64,000 nucleotides of DNA from NCBI GenBank assembly GCA_947503555.1, contig CANNEE010000001.1:372001-436000 (forward strand), read 5' to 3'. The notes beneath the pieces were generated by a model. The model did no database searches and was not told where the DNA came from. It saw only the letters and a program-made list of their open reading frames with translations. Positions 27,348-37,902 of the stretch are shown one piece after another. The position numbers were made by a program, and so were the translations under genes. The stretch comes from an uncultured Shewanella sp. (GTDB taxonomy: Bacteria > Pseudomonadota > Gammaproteobacteria > Enterobacterales > Shewanellaceae). Numbering within the stretch: position 1 is the first letter of the stretch; every line of letters starts with the position of its first letter.

Positions 27348-28352
27348 TTAATCTTCGCCATAACCTAGGCTTCGCAGGGCACGCTCATCATCGGCCCAGC
27401 CAGATTTGACCTTAACCCAAACCTCAAGAAACACCTTATTATCAAACAGAGCTTCCATATCGATACGGGCTTGAGTGGCGATAGTGCGAATACGTTCGCC
27501 ATTTTTGCCAATCACCATGCGTTTCTGGCCTTTACGCTCTACCAAAATCAGTGCATTAATCTGATAAACACCATTCTCCATCATGGTGAATTGCTCAATT
27601 TCCACTGTTGCGTCATAGGGCAACTCATCACCCAGAAAACGCATCAGCTTTTCACGCACTATCTCGGACGCCATAAAGCGCTGAGAACGGTCGGTAATAT
27701 AGTCATCGGGGAAATAATGTGGAGACTCTGGCAAACAGTCCTTCGCTAACTCCAGAATGCGTCTCACATTGGTGCCTTTAGTGGCTGAGATAGGCAAAAT
27801 TTCATCAAAAGGAAACTTCTGCGCCATCTGTTCAAGGTAAGGAAATAGCGCTTCCTTATCTTCGATATTGTCCACCTTGTTGATAGCAAGAACGATTTTA
27901 CGCTCTTCATCCTCACCACCATGAAGCTTCTTCAACACCATTTCATCGTCATTGGTCCAATTCATACCGTCGACGACAAACACAACCATCACAGCGTCAC
28001 CGAGGGAGCTGGCTGCCGCCCGGTTCATCAAGCGGTTAATGGCACGCTTCTCTTCGATATGCAGACCAGGAGTATCAACGAAGACAATTTGGCTTTCAGC
28101 TTCGGTATGGATCCCCATAATGCGATGACGTGTGGTTTGTGGTTTCTTGGAGGTGATACTCACTTTCTGTCCCAAGATACGATTTAACAGGGTCGATTTA
28201 CCCACATTTGGGCGACCGACAATCGCAACCATGCCACAATAAGTCACTTCATAATTGGGAGTGGCATTATCTTGGTTCATCCTTGCCAGCAGATCATCTA
28301 GGCTAGGCTCCTGAGCAGGTGCGCCCTCTGGCAAGTCTGTTTCTTTACTCAT
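27348..28352 (-). CDS. era: GTPase Era
   Basis: Binds 16S rRNA during 30S assembly. G1 [12 protein letters not shown] near 43, G3 DTPGLH near 95, G4 NKVD near 158, and a C-terminal KH domain with [12 protein letters not shown]. At 334 residues it is about 30 longer than Escherichia coli Era, owing to an acidic N-terminal extension. The 5' end overlaps the rnc stop by 4 bp. Confidence 0.97.
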   Translation of the reverse strand: MSKETDLPEGAPAQEPSLDDLLARMNQDNATPNYEVTYCGMVAIVGRPNVGKSTLLNRILGQKVSITSKKPQTTRHRIMGIHTEAESQIVFVDTPGLHIEEKRAINRLMNRAAASSLGDAVMVVFVVDGMNWTNDDEMVLKKLHGGEDEERKIVLAINKVDNIEDKEALFPYLEQMAQKFPFDEILPISATKGTNVRRILELAKDCLPESPHYFPDDYITDRSQRFMASEIVREKLMRFLGDELPYDATVEIEQFTMMENGVYQINALILVERKGQKRMVIGKNGERIRTIATQARIDMEALFDNKVFLEVWVKVKSGWADDERALRSLGYGED

Positions 28353-29029
28353 TTTTTCACTAACTCCAATACCTGAGCCGCTGCAAGCTGCTCAGCTTTT
28401 CTTCTAGAACTGCCAACACCTATCTTGGCTTCATCGACACCATCGATTCGGCACTCTACGGTAAAGGTTTGATCATGGGCTTCGCCTTCGATGCTAATCA
28501 CCTTGTACTCGGGCAGTGGCTTTTTAAAGCTTTGTAGATGCTCCTGCAGCTGAGTCTTAGCATCTTTTTGGTTTACCCCGGGCTTAATCTCAGCAAGGCG
28601 CTGCTTATACCAGTTCAGCAATAAGCCGCGTATGGTTTCTAGCTCAGAGTCGAGGTAGATCGCGCCAATGATAGCTTCCACCGCATCGGCAAGAATCGAC
28701 TCTCGTCTAAAACCACCGCTTTTTAGCTCACCCGGGCCTAAATTAAGGTAATCACCTAACTTAAACTCTTTAGCGATTAAGGTCAGAGTATCACCTCGCA
28801 CTAAGGTGGCGCGCATACGGCTTAAGTCACCTTCGGTCGCCTTAGGGAATTGGTGATACAGGGCATCGGATATCACGATGGAGAGAATAGAGTCTCCAAG
28901 AAACTCTAATCTCTCATTATGTTTATTGGCCGCACTACGATGGGTCAGAGCCTGCTTCAGCAGGTCCAAATTTGAAAACTCATAACCTAGAGTACGGCAT
29001 AATCTAGGTAAATTCTTAATCGGTTCCAT
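28349..29029 (-). CDS. rnc: Ribonuclease III
   Basis: Double-strand-specific endonuclease for rRNA maturation. Catalytic signature [11 protein letters not shown] near 40, second acidic motif near 110-120 ([14 protein letters not shown]), and a C-terminal double-stranded-RNA-binding domain ending in [13 protein letters not shown]. 226 residues, translationally coupled to era. Confidence 0.98.
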   Translation of the reverse strand: MEPIKNLPRLCRTLGYEFSNLDLLKQALTHRSAANKHNERLEFLGDSILSIVISDALYHQFPKATEGDLSRMRATLVRGDTLTLIAKEFKLGDYLNLGPGELKSGGFRRESILADAVEAIIGAIYLDSELETIRGLLLNWYKQRLAEIKPGVNQKDAKTQLQEHLQSFKKPLPEYKVISIEGEAHDQTFTVECRIDGVDEAKIGVGSSRRKAEQLAAAQVLELVKK

Positions 29030-29031
29030 AG

Positions 29032-29958
29032 TTAAATAATACCACCTACTCGCTTAAAGCGGACTCCAGATGGAACCCAAGTCGGCAGGAAATCAGACTG
29101 GGTACGGTCAAATTCAAAGCTAATCCAGATAGCAACAGCTTTACCAACAAGGTTGGCTTCAGGCACAAAGCCCCAAAAACGGCTATCCATACTGTTATCT
29201 CGGTTATCACCCATCACAAAATATTGGCCTTCAGGCACTACAAACTCACCAGAAGCCAGTCCAGGCGTTTTATGGTAATAGCCAATAGGATCAGGCTTTC
29301 TTGGATGGATAAGTAAGTCATGGGTCACGTCACCAACTTGCTCTTTATAACGCAGCAGTGGCACACCATTTTGCTTAAACTCACCTTGGTTCACCTTGGC
29401 TTTATCGATAAGTTTTATCTTAGGACAATTATTAGCCTTTTTATCGGCTTCAGAGCACGCTTGTTGTATGTAAAGCTGCTTATTACGATAAATAATGCGA
29501 TCGCCCGGCAAACCAATAACACGCTTGATGTAATCAATCTTTGGATCTTCTGGGTACTTAAATACAGCTACATCACCGCGCTCAGGCTTACCTGTCTCAA
29601 CTAACTGAGTACGCCAAACAGGATCTTTAAGGCCATAGCTAAACTTCTCCACCAGAATAAAGTCACCAACCAGAAGTGTTGGCATCATAGAGCCAGAAGG
29701 GATCTGAAACGGTTCATAAATAAATGAGCGTAATACCAAAACAAATGCAATAACAGGAAAGATAGAGCGAGCGGTTTCCACCACCATAGGCTCTTGAGTT
29801 ATCTTCTCTGCCACTTCTTCAGAAATGTTTGCCTGTTGAGATTGCGCGAGGGCTAAGCGTTCACGACGCTTAGGTGCCAACACCAAAGAGTCCATCATCC
29901 AGATAAGCCCGCTGCCTAGGGTCACTAACACCAAAATAAGAGAAAAATAGGCTGCCAT
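29032..29958 (-). CDS. lepB: Signal peptidase I
   Basis: Membrane serine protease that cleaves signal peptides. From the ATG at 29958 (308 residues): two N-terminal membrane segments, catalytic serine in PSGSMMPTL, catalytic lysine in [11 protein letters not shown], and box [13 protein letters not shown]. The frame is open 20 codons further up, but [12 protein letters not shown] matches the family N-terminus and GGAG lies about 11 bases before it. 2 bp upstream of rnc. Confidence 0.96.
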   Translation of the reverse strand: MAAYFSLILVLVTLGSGLIWMMDSLVLAPKRRERLALAQSQQANISEEVAEKITQEPMVVETARSIFPVIAFVLVLRSFIYEPFQIPSGSMMPTLLVGDFILVEKFSYGLKDPVWRTQLVETGKPERGDVAVFKYPEDPKIDYIKRVIGLPGDRIIYRNKQLYIQQACSEADKKANNCPKIKLIDKAKVNQGEFKQNGVPLLRYKEQVGDVTHDLLIHPRKPDPIGYYHKTPGLASGEFVVPEGQYFVMGDNRDNSMDSRFWGFVPEANLVGKAVAIWISFEFDRTQSDFLPTWVPSGVRFKRVGGII

Positions 29959-30216
29959 TATGTCATTAACTCCTGCCTGAAAATAATCGGCGAGAAAACC
30001 CTTTTCCTCGCGCACCAAAATGCTAGTTCAAACTGAGCATCATCCTAACTGTTTGTCAGCCTAGGTTGCAAAATCGAGCTTAACAAGTGTGATAGTTAAG
30101 ACGAGTTTGCGCTTAGGCGAAGTTTATTTTATCTCAGCACACTCTGTTGAAGGAGTGCTAGTTTGTATATAAATTTGTCAGCACAGCTAACAGGTCTCGA
30201 CCAGCATACAAACTAA

Positions 30217-30237
30217 AGCGCCGCATAATGCGGCGCT
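30217..30237 (-). terminator. GC-rich hairpin between lepA and lepB
   Basis: Perfect 10-bp arms AGCGCCGCAT/ATGCGGCGCT. The T run after it on the minus strand is short and broken, so termination may be partial and leave some read-through from lepA to lepB. A second pair of 10-bp arms (TAGTTTGTAT at 30158, ATACAAACTA at 30206) lies in the same 299-bp gap. Confidence 0.6.
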
Positions 30238-30257
30238 GTAATCAAGGTTGAAGTGAA

Positions 30258-32048
30258 TTAATCATTCAGCTTAAGTACTGCAAGGAAGGCTTCTTGTGGC
30301 ACTTCCACGTTACCGACCTGCTTCATTCGCTTCTTACCTTCCTTCTGTTTCTGTAGGAGTTTCTTCTTACGAGAAACGTCACCACCATAACATTTTGCCG
30401 TTACGTCTTTACGCATCGCCTTAACATTAGAGCGAGCAACAATCTGACTACCCACAGCGGCTTGAATCGCAATATCAAACATCTGTCTTGGGATCAGCTC
30501 CTTCATCTTATCGACTAAGGCGATACCTTTATGGCGAATAAGAGTGCGGTGAATAATCATCGCAAGGGCATCGACTCTATCACCGTTAATCAGTACATCT
30601 AAACGCACCATGTCGGCTGGCTCAAAACGAATAAAGTTATATTCGAGCGACGCATAACCGCGGCTAGTTGACTTCAAGCGATCAAAGAAATCCATCACCA
30701 CTTCAGCCATAGGAATTTCATAGGTAATCGCCACTTGGTTACCGTGATATACCATGTTCTTTTGCACACCACGCTTCTCAATACAGAGTGTGATGACATT
30801 ACCTAGGTAATCTTTAGGCACCAGAATATTGGCTTCTACAATCGGCTCACGCATCTCTGCGATATTGTTAACCGGTGGTAGATCCGATGGGTTATCAACA
30901 TAAACCACTTCGCCGTTATTTTTTTCAACTTCATATACTACGGTCGGTGCTGTGGTGATCAAATCAAGATTATATTCACGCTCTAAACGCTCTTGAATAA
31001 TCTCCATATGCAATAAGCCTAGGTAACCGATACGGAAACCAAAGCCGAGCGCCGAAGAGTTTTCTGGCTCAAACTCAAGTGAGGCATCATTCAAGCTAAG
31101 CTTATTAAGCGCATCACGGAAGTTTTCATACTCGTCGGTTGAGATAGGGAATACACCCGCATAAACCTGAGGCGTGACCTTTTTAAATCCAGGTAACGGC
31201 TCCTCTGCGCCATGTTTAGCATGGGTCAAAGTATCACCTACTGGTGCACCATGAATATCTTTTAGACCCGCAATCACAAAACCAACTTCACCGGTTTTTA
31301 GCTCTGGGGTGTCTGTTTGCTTAGGAGTAAAAATACCGACACGGTCAGCTGTATGAGTCTGACCTGTAGACATTACCTTGAACTTGTCGCCTTTCTTTAA
31401 CACACCATTTTTAATGCGGACTAAAGACACGACACCTAGGTAGCTATCAAACCAAGAATCGATGATCAGCGCTTGTAGCGGGCCATCAGGACTTCCTTCT
31501 GGCGCTGGAATATCAGAGACGATATTTTCAAGTACATCTTCGATACCAATACCGGTTTTCGCTGAGCAGCGCACCGCTTCCATCGCTTCGATACCGACAA
31601 TATCTTCAATCTCTTCTGCTACACGCTCAGGCTCAGCCTGTGGCAGGTCAATTTTGTTGAGAATTGGCACTACGTCCAAATCCATCTCAAGCGCCGTATA
31701 ACAGTTAGCCAGTGTTTGGGCTTCTACACCTTGTCCAGCATCAACAACCAATAACGCTCCTTCACAGGCTGCAAGGGAGCGAGAAACTTCGTATGAAAAG
31801 TCCACGTGGCCAGGTGTATCAATAAAGTTAAGCTGGTAGGTCTCACCATCTTTAGCTTTATAGTTTAGAGTGACACTCTGGGCTTTAATGGTAATGCCAC
31901 GCTCACGCTCAATATCCATTGAGTCTAGAACCTGGGCCGCCATTTCACGATCACTCAGTCCATCACAATGCTGAATTAGACGGTCTGATAAGGTTGATTT
32001 CCCATGGTCGATGTGGGCAATAATCGAAAAATTTCTAATGTGTTTCAT
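30258..32048 (-). CDS. lepA: Elongation factor 4 (LepA)
   Basis: Ribosome-associated GTPase. [15 protein letters not shown] near 10 is G1, [14 protein letters not shown] near 77 is G3, and NKIDLP near 131 is G4. The lysine-rich LepA-specific tail ([19 protein letters not shown]) is present. 596 residues, normal. Confidence 0.98.
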   Translation of the reverse strand: MKHIRNFSIIAHIDHGKSTLSDRLIQHCDGLSDREMAAQVLDSMDIERERGITIKAQSVTLNYKAKDGETYQLNFIDTPGHVDFSYEVSRSLAACEGALLVVDAGQGVEAQTLANCYTALEMDLDVVPILNKIDLPQAEPERVAEEIEDIVGIEAMEAVRCSAKTGIGIEDVLENIVSDIPAPEGSPDGPLQALIIDSWFDSYLGVVSLVRIKNGVLKKGDKFKVMSTGQTHTADRVGIFTPKQTDTPELKTGEVGFVIAGLKDIHGAPVGDTLTHAKHGAEEPLPGFKKVTPQVYAGVFPISTDEYENFRDALNKLSLNDASLEFEPENSSALGFGFRIGYLGLLHMEIIQERLEREYNLDLITTAPTVVYEVEKNNGEVVYVDNPSDLPPVNNIAEMREPIVEANILVPKDYLGNVITLCIEKRGVQKNMVYHGNQVAITYEIPMAEVVMDFFDRLKSTSRGYASLEYNFIRFEPADMVRLDVLINGDRVDALAMIIHRTLIRHKGIALVDKMKELIPRQMFDIAIQAAVGSQIVARSNVKAMRKDVTAKCYGGDVSRKKKLLQKQKEGKKRMKQVGNVEVPQEAFLAVLKLND

Positions 32049-32256
32049 TATACTGAATGACTAAACTCAAAATGGATAAAATATTAAAAGTGCGAAATTG
32101 TACCTGATTGCGGATTTAATACCAATCAGATTCCGCTATTGATAGGCGATTAAATTTTGATAACCCATGACTCACACAGCCCTACTAGAGTATATTGAGT
32201 CGAAATATTAACGCTATATGGTAGCAAGCTTTAGCTTATTGAGTAGAAATATCTAG

Positions 32257-32518
32257 GGGCAGTTGATCTTTCAAGGTTGTTTTTGCAGCAATTTACAGCG
32301 TGCTTAAACAAGGCAGAGCTTGTGCTGTGTAGTGATTCTACATAAATAAGCGATAACATAGTAGAAGTGCGCTGTAAATGCTGCCCTTCGGGCGCAACTC
32401 AATGGCATTTTCTCATTGTTGAACAAGAATTTACTTAGATTGCTAAGCTTCACCTCGTTCGCCGCGATAAAATGCCATTGACTTCGCGCAAAAACCAATC
32501 AGCAAAGATCAACAGTCC
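32257..32518. mobile_element. 262-bp MITE-like element with terminal and internal inverted repeats, inserted at the rseC 3' end
   Basis: The ends are GGGCAGTTGATCTTT (left) and, inverted, GGACTGTTGATCTTT (right), flanked by CTAG on both sides (32253-32256 and 32519-32522). Inside are two further hairpins: GCAGC-A-ATTTACAGCG at 32285 pairs with 32370-32384, and TCAATGGCATTTT at 32399 pairs with 32469-32481. No transposase. The right end supplies the last residues and stop codon of rseC. The small ORF inside (32304-32498) is probably not a gene. The rest of the lepA-rseC gap (32049-32256) holds a lone ATACCAATC and no ORF. Confidence 0.75.
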
Positions 32519-32966
32519 CTAGGCTCTTTCCTAAACGCTTAAGCACCACGGGCGCTGCCGACTCCTCCATCTTTTTAGCCTGTAGCTTTGCAAGGTACCA
32601 AGCTGCTACACCACCAAGTATAGCTAAGACTATGACTATCAGTTCATTATCTAAACCAGCTAATCCAGCGAGAAAGCCGCCTAGAATCGCACCAATAAAT
32701 AAGCCCATTAAAGGCGCGATATAGACAAGGGCTGCTGCTTTTAAAATAACGCTTTCGGGTAAACCTAACTGTAACAATTCCCCTGCCTCACAGGCCTGCT
32801 CGCAGGGAACGGAAAAGACTTGTTTCTTAGGTGAGAAAGCTTTAGCCACGCTAGAGGTGCCACAGGAGTCACTACTTGAGCAATGATTACAGGCACTCTT
32901 CATTTCCACCTCAACCACTGCCCAGCCACTTCGCCAACTAATCACTTTGGCTACTTCCTGCATCAT
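32499..32966 (-). CDS. rseC: SoxR-reducing system / sigma-E regulatory protein RseC
   Basis: Inner-membrane protein of 155 residues. Four-cysteine motif near the N-terminus (C27-x2-C-x5-C then a cluster around SSDSCGTSS), two membrane segments (about 85-130), and a cytoplasmic tail. It is cotranscribed with rpoE-rseAB. Its last five or six codons (ending V-D-L-C) and the stop lie within the right end of a MITE-like element, so the native C-terminus has been replaced or trimmed. Confidence 0.93.
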   Translation of the reverse strand: MMQEVAKVISWRSGWAVVEVEMKSACNHCSSSDSCGTSSVAKAFSPKKQVFSVPCEQACEAGELLQLGLPESVILKAAALVYIAPLMGLFIGAILGGFLAGLAGLDNELIVIVLAILGGVAAWYLAKLQAKKMEESAAPVVLKRLGKSLGTVDLC

Positions 32967-32970
32967 AAAC

Positions 32971-34023
32971 TTATTGCTCCAGGGTCAGGCTCTTGGCAAT
33001 TCTGCTTAAGGTAGCGCTAGGCATTTGCCCAAGTGCAACCACTTCAGTATTTCCTACCTGCTCGGTGGCAATCGCTAAACCATTCGTAGTGACTATCTCT
33101 TCAGGTAAAGGCGTGCTACCGGCTCTGGCGACATAAACAGAAATACTAACCATGCCATCGGTGAGGGCAATATACTCAACCACATTAGGGCTGCCCATCA
33201 GACGTCGATAATCACGTGTCACCACCTTAAAACCTTGAGGAAGCCAGTCAAACTGCCAGTTCTGCCCCTCTTTACGCTCTGGCTGATTGATCACTGGTGG
33301 CCATTCCTGCTTATAGGCTTCGACTAACAATCCTGGCGTGTTTTTCAGGACTAACAGCTCTATCACTAAAATCTGCTCAATCAACTGACGCTCATCATTG
33401 ATCATGTCATAACGCAGCGGCAGATAACTTTCCATATCCAGCCATACTTGATAACCAAATCTATGGCTATCCTTTGGTAGAATACGAATCGCCTGCCCAG
33501 GACGCCCTGCAATTCGGCTACGCCCTCCCAATACAAACTGATAACCTGCATTAAGTGATGCTATATCACCAGAAAAGGCTTGGGGCCATAGGCCTTGGAT
33601 CCGGCTAGCTGTCACACTATAGGGTTGCTGATCATGCTCAATAAAAGTGACATTATTATCAACACGAACCGCATTCTTGGGCGGACCATTAAGATACTCT
33701 AAAAAGGCAATTTCATGCTGCTCGACTTCGCCGTGAAGATACACCATAGGTCGTATATGATCGGCTTGCAGTTGGATTAGTGAGGCTTTAAATTGAGTTT
33801 CTCTCAATGCTTGGCTCATTCTCTCTAACCAATAAGTGGCCGATAGACGTGCTTCCTGCTCACTGATCACCTTAGGTTGAATGATAGGGTCATTGGGCTG
33901 AGGGGATGTAGGAGAGACTTCTGCTGGCGATGCTAATACATCCGCTTCATTACTCAATGAAAAAGCAGAAAAAGAATATAATGATACACTTAGGCTCAGC
34001 GTGGCTAACAATAGATGGCGCAA
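32971..34023 (-). CDS. rseB: Periplasmic sigma-E regulator RseB
   Basis: Binds RseA in the periplasm and protects it from DegS cleavage until lipopolysaccharide intermediates displace it. A signal peptide covers about residues 1-22 (FSAFSLSNEA junction). The N-terminal domain (YWLERMSQALRE, HGEVEQHEIAFLEYLNGPPK) and the C-terminal domain (VSISVYVARAG) are recognisable. 350 residues. 4 bp before rseC. An unusual 183-bp gap with a long hairpin separates it from rseA. Confidence 0.95.
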   Translation of the reverse strand: MRHLLLATLSLSVSLYSFSAFSLSNEADVLASPAEVSPTSPQPNDPIIQPKVISEQEARLSATYWLERMSQALRETQFKASLIQLQADHIRPMVYLHGEVEQHEIAFLEYLNGPPKNAVRVDNNVTFIEHDQQPYSVTASRIQGLWPQAFSGDIASLNAGYQFVLGGRSRIAGRPGQAIRILPKDSHRFGYQVWLDMESYLPLRYDMINDERQLIEQILVIELLVLKNTPGLLVEAYKQEWPPVINQPERKEGQNWQFDWLPQGFKVVTRDYRRLMGSPNVVEYIALTDGMVSISVYVARAGSTPLPEEIVTTNGLAIATEQVGNTEVVALGQMPSATLSRIAKSLTLEQ

Positions 34024-34129
34024 GCTAACTCCTCATTACTGTGGGGGACAGGTTGATTTTACCCTAACCTGCTTAACAATGGCTATCACTCCACGCAAGC
34101 AAATAGTAAAATCAATATGCTAGAAACAA

Positions 34130-34183
34130 TAACACCTGTATTCCATATTAAGCTCAAGCTTAAGTATCGAGATACAGGTGTTA
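34130..34183. repeat. Long intercistronic hairpin between rseA and rseB
   Basis: TAACACCTGTAT (34130-34141) is perfectly inverted at 34172-34183, and an inner pair TTAAGCT/AGCTTAA sits within. No strong T tract follows on the minus strand, so it may act on mRNA stability or partial termination rather than as a full terminator. Confidence 0.7.
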
Positions 34184-34206
34184 GTAGAGTAAGAGACAAC
34201 CTCAGC

Positions 34207-34818
34207 TTATTTGCTTACAGGCTTCTCTTCTTGTTTTTTACCATTCTTTACTGTCACAGCATTCAATCTTTGCTGCAGCATATGGTCTTGAATATAAGCA
34301 TTAATACGGCGACGCTGCTCAGTTATCTGCTCATTGCTATAACTTTTATTGGCATTTTGGTTAGCGCCCGTTTGATAACTCACAGGCGATACACTTCCCA
34401 TTAACGGACGAGTATCTAAAACAGGTAATGGCTCTGCACCACTCTCTGGAGACGCGTTATAGTTCTGCACACCCACCACAGCGACTAAGGCAACACTTGC
34501 GGCAATGGCATATTGGCCAAATTGCTTAAATAGCGATACCACATTTGACTTGGCTGCAGGAGTAACCACCTCTTCGACAGCCTCTTTTTCTGGTTTTGGC
34601 ACCAAAATCGTCGGCTCTTGCTCAATTGCATCAGCAATACTTTGGCTAAGATCTAAGGAGAGAGTTTGGGGTAATTCGCCACGCATTGCATCGCCTATCA
34701 TATGATAGCTTTGCCATTTATCGTGAGAATCTGTGTCCGCTGCTAATTCGGCGAGGATCTTTTCATCTGTCTCACCATCAACCGCAGCTGATACCCATTC
34801 CTGACCTAATTTATCCAT
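34207..34818 (-). CDS. rseA: Anti-sigma-E factor RseA
   Basis: Single-pass inner-membrane anti-sigma factor that sequesters RpoE until regulated proteolysis. Cytoplasmic N-terminal domain (WVSAAVDGETDEKILAELA), one membrane helix at about 97-115 (YAIAASVALVAVVGVQ), and a periplasmic glutamine/asparagine-rich C-terminal domain. 203 residues. 25 bp after rpoE. Confidence 0.95.
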   Translation of the reverse strand: MDKLGQEWVSAAVDGETDEKILAELAADTDSHDKWQSYHMIGDAMRGELPQTLSLDLSQSIADAIEQEPTILVPKPEKEAVEEVVTPAAKSNVVSLFKQFGQYAIAASVALVAVVGVQNYNASPESGAEPLPVLDTRPLMGSVSPVSYQTGANQNANKSYSNEQITEQRRRINAYIQDHMLQQRLNAVTVKNGKKQEEKPVSK

Positions 34819-34843
34819 TGTTCACCTGTCTAAATAAAGGATG

Positions 34844-35422
34844 TTACCGCTCCAGCAAAGGCTGAAGTTTCTTATCGATTGCTTCACGGGCACGGAAGAT
34901 ACGCGATCTTACTGTACCAACGGGGCAATCCATCACATTGGCAATCTCTTCATAACTCATACCATCAAGTTCTCTTAAAGAGATAGCCATCTTTAATTCT
35001 TCTGGCAATGTTTCAAGTGTATCGAAAACGGTTTTCTTAATCTCATCGGATAACACCATGCGTTCCGGAGAAGCAAACTCCTTTAGTGCATCACTACCGT
35101 CATAATACTCAGCGTCTTCGACATCGACATCATTTGCCGGGGCTCTGCGCCCCTGGGATACCAGATAATTCTTTGCGGTATTAACCGCGATACGATACAA
35201 CCAAGTGTAAAATGCGCTATCCCCCCTAAAATTGGGCAGTGCTCTATAGGCTTTAATAAAAGCCTCTTGAGCCACATCAGAGACATCGGCTTGATTTCTT
35301 ACATAGCGTGAAATCAGGCTCAAAACCTTACTCTGATATTTTTGCACCAAAAGGTTAAAAGCGTTTTTATCCCCTTGTTGTACTCGCTCAACTAATTGTT
35401 GATCACTTATTTGTCCACTCAT
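34844..35422 (-). CDS. rpoE: RNA polymerase sigma factor RpoE (sigma-E)
   Basis: Envelope-stress ECF sigma factor. Region 2 (FNLLVQKYQSKVLSLISRYV, ADVSDVAQEAFIKAYRALPNF) and region 4 (MSYEEIANVMDCPVGTVRSRIFRAREAI) match RpoE closely over 192 residues. Its promoter region carries a sigma-E consensus, indicating autoregulation. Divergent from nadB, as in Escherichia coli. Confidence 0.98.
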   Translation of the reverse strand: MSGQISDQQLVERVQQGDKNAFNLLVQKYQSKVLSLISRYVRNQADVSDVAQEAFIKAYRALPNFRGDSAFYTWLYRIAVNTAKNYLVSQGRRAPANDVDVEDAEYYDGSDALKEFASPERMVLSDEIKKTVFDTLETLPEELKMAISLRELDGMSYEEIANVMDCPVGTVRSRIFRAREAIDKKLQPLLER

Positions 35423-35486
35423 CCGAGCCGACTTCTCCTAAATCTAAAATGCTGATTTCTCAGTCGCTCGAATCATATGCACATAT

Positions 35487-35513
35487 GTAGACTAACGTTA
35501 TCTGAAAAAGTTC
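35487..35513 (-). promoter_or_regulatory. rpoE: Sigma-E promoter of rpoE-rseABC
   Basis: On the minus strand, GAACTT (35508-35513), a 16-base spacer and TCTAC (35487-35491), against the consensus GGAACTT-N16-TCTGA. The start lies about 65 bases downstream. Confidence 0.8.
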
Positions 35514-35600
35514 TATTTAATTTAAATAAACTTGCAAAGTACCCATATTCTTCTACTTGGTTTACCATAATGGACACTTCAAAGTGCACTATGATACCCG

Positions 35601-37211
35601 ATGAAACAAGTAGTTGAACACCAATCTGATATATTGGTTATTGGCAGCGGTGCTGCCGGACTCACATTAGCCTTACATTTGGCCGAAAAATCTAACGTTA
35701 TTTTACTTGCAAAAGGCCCTCTCTGCGAAGGCTCAACTTACTATGCCCAAGGTGGTATCGCCTCGGTATTCGATGAAACCGACACCATAGAGTCCCATGT
35801 CGATGACACCTTAATTGCTGGCGCAGGCCTGTGTGACAAAAAGGTGGTCACCTATACCGCAACCCACGCTCGTAGCGCCATGCAGTGGCTAATCGACTCA
35901 GGCGTCGCCTTCGACAAAGAAGAGTCTTTTGACGGCGATGAAGCCGACGCACCCTACCACCTCACCCGCGAAGGGGGACACAGTCATAGACGTATTCTGC
36001 ACGCTGCCGATGCAACGGGTCGAGAAGTTCAACTGACCCTGCAAGAAAAAGCTAAACAGCACCCAAATATTACTCTGCTTGAGCGATATAACGCTATCGA
36101 TTTGATCACGACCCGTAAACTTGGTCGTTCTGGCAATAGGGTTTTAGGTGCCTATGTTTGGAACAGAGAGAAAGAGCAAGCCGAAACCGTTAAAGCCGGA
36201 TTTGTCGCACTGGCTACAGGCGGTTGCTCTAAGGTTTATCAATATACCTCTAATCCAGATATTGCCAGCGGCGATGGTATCGCCATGGCTTGGCGCGCCG
36301 GATGCAGAGTCGCCAATATGGAGTTTAATCAGTTCCATCCAACCTGCTTATACCACGCTGAGGCGAAAAACTTTCTACTAACAGAAGCACTGCGGGGGGA
36401 AGGCGCCTACTTGATTCGTCCTGACGGCACTCGCTTTATGCCAGAGTTTGATAAGCGTGCCGAACTCGCCCCTCGGGATATTGTCGCCAGAGCCATTGAT
36501 TATGAAATGAAACGGCTCGGAGTAGATTGTGTCTATTTAGATATTAGCCATAAAGACTGTGATTTTATCATTAAGCACTTCCCAACTATCTATAAACGCT
36601 GTCTAGAGTTAGGCATAGATATCACTAAGGAGCCCATTCCTGTGGTACCAGCGGCCCATTACACCTGTGGCGGCGTGATGACAGATCTTCAAGGCCAAAC
36701 AGATCTCAATGGCCTTTATGCCATTGGTGAAGTCGCCTACACAGGGCTTCATGGTGCTAACCGTCTCGCCAGTAACTCTCTACTCGAATGTCTTGTTTTC
36801 GCCCGAGCTGCTGCTCAGGATATTGAGAGTACTCTGCATAAAATTCAGATTGCCGATAACATTCCACCTTGGGATGAAAGCCAAGTTTCGGACTCAGATG
36901 AAGAAGTTGTTATCGCCCATAACTGGCATGAGCTAAGGTTGTTTATGTGGGATTATGTCGGCATTGTCAGAACGGACAAACGATTGGAGCGCGCGTTACG
37001 ACGCTGCCAACTACTGCAACAGGAAATTCAGGAATATTACAGCCACTTTAGAGTGAGTAATAACTTGTTAGAATTACGTAACTTAGTGCAGGTAGCAGAG
37101 CTGATCATTCGCTGCGCCATGGAGCGTAAAGAAAGTAGAGGCCTACATTGTAATATTGATCATCCTGATAAGCTTGATAATCCGGTGCCAACCATATTGC
37201 AGCCAGACTAG
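35601..37211 (+). CDS. nadB: L-aspartate oxidase
   Basis: FAD enzyme making iminoaspartate for NAD synthesis. FAD motif [13 protein letters not shown] near 14, QGGIASVF near 50, the histidine/arginine active-site segment [17 protein letters not shown] near 120, and [15 protein letters not shown] near 380. 536 residues, typical. The substrate-binding EFNQFHPT motif is present. Divergent from rpoE. Confidence 0.98.
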   Translation: MKQVVEHQSDILVIGSGAAGLTLALHLAEKSNVILLAKGPLCEGSTYYAQGGIASVFDETDTIESHVDDTLIAGAGLCDKKVVTYTATHARSAMQWLIDSGVAFDKEESFDGDEADAPYHLTREGGHSHRRILHAADATGREVQLTLQEKAKQHPNITLLERYNAIDLITTRKLGRSGNRVLGAYVWNREKEQAETVKAGFVALATGGCSKVYQYTSNPDIASGDGIAMAWRAGCRVANMEFNQFHPTCLYHAEAKNFLLTEALRGEGAYLIRPDGTRFMPEFDKRAELAPRDIVARAIDYEMKRLGVDCVYLDISHKDCDFIIKHFPTIYKRCLELGIDITKEPIPVVPAAHYTCGGVMTDLQGQTDLNGLYAIGEVAYTGLHGANRLASNSLLECLVFARAAAQDIESTLHKIQIADNIPPWDESQVSDSDEEVVIAHNWHELRLFMWDYVGIVRTDKRLERALRRCQLLQQEIQEYYSHFRVSNNLLELRNLVQVAELIIRCAMERKESRGLHCNIDHPDKLDNPVPTILQPD

Positions 37212-37312
37212 GCTCTTAATCTTAGATGGTTAGTTTTGCACCAACTCAAGAGCAGCATATACAGCGTGCTGCTATTGTCACACAGCCTTGAAAGTAACAA
37301 ACCAAGAAAAAT

Positions 37313-37342
37313 AAAAAAGCCAGTAACTAACTGGCTTTTATA
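37313..37342 (+). terminator. Terminator after nadB
   Basis: GCCAGT (37319-37324) and ACTGGC (37330-37335) extended by A/T runs; T tract on the plus strand. It may also serve the convergent ygfX. Confidence 0.8.
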
Positions 37343-37422
37343 TTTTCCTAGACTGGGTAACAACTCTCCCCTAAAAACTCATCTGAATTAGCTCAAGCAT
37401 AGAAGTGAGAGCGAGATTCGGC

Positions 37423-37902
37423 CTAAGACTTATGCTTTACCAGAATACGGCATAGATGCCTATATTGCTCCTCACCAAGCATATCAGCCCAGATAAGCAT
37501 CATACGACGCTCTCTTTTATGCTTTTCTACTAAGTCACAGTCAATATAAAACAGCGCCGCCAAAGGTGTTACCCAAAAAGCGGTATCCTTGGCTAAAGTA
37601 AAGGAGTCATAACTCGAGCGCATTTGTACAGACTTAATACCTTGGCTCCCTCTGGAGAAAATACGTCCTTCCCCCAAGTCAGTTAAGATAAAACGGCATC
37701 GCCAAGAATTAAGCGTATAGAAATGGTAAGCAAAGAAAACAATTAAGAACTCAGCGGTAAAGCAGAAGCTTAAAAAGATCCAAAAATGATAAAAATCTGG
37801 CCAAGCAATAAGTGATAAGCAGCTGATAAAGAAGAGAGCGATCAGTGCAAGGCACTGATCGAAGGAGGCTGTAACGTCAATATTAAGGTGCGGCCCGTCC
37901 AC
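37423..37902 (-). CDS. ygfX: YgfX-like membrane protein
   Basis: 159 residues with two membrane segments near the N-terminus (about 14-60) and a cytoplasmic C-terminal half with WRCRFILTDLGEGRIFS. It resembles YgfX/CptA, described in Escherichia coli as an inner-membrane partner of SdhE that affects MreB/FtsZ; whether it acts as a toxin is disputed. It overlaps sdhE by 20 bp, so it is translationally coupled. Confidence 0.75.
   Translation of the reverse strand: MDGPHLNIDVTASFDQCLALIALFFISCLSLIAWPDFYHFWIFLSFCFTAEFLIVFFAYHFYTLNSWRCRFILTDLGEGRIFSRGSQGIKSVQMRSSYDSFTLAKDTAFWVTPLAALFYIDCDLVEKHKRERRMMLIWADMLGEEQYRHLCRILVKHKS

Noticed and set aside
32304-32498. 64-residue ORF on the minus strand
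   Set aside because: It lies wholly inside the MITE-like element, its reading frame runs across both hairpins, and it has no ribosome site.
34117-34404. 95-residue ORF on the plus strand
   Set aside because: It is antisense to the rseA 3' end and the rseA-rseB hairpin, with composition explained by those features.
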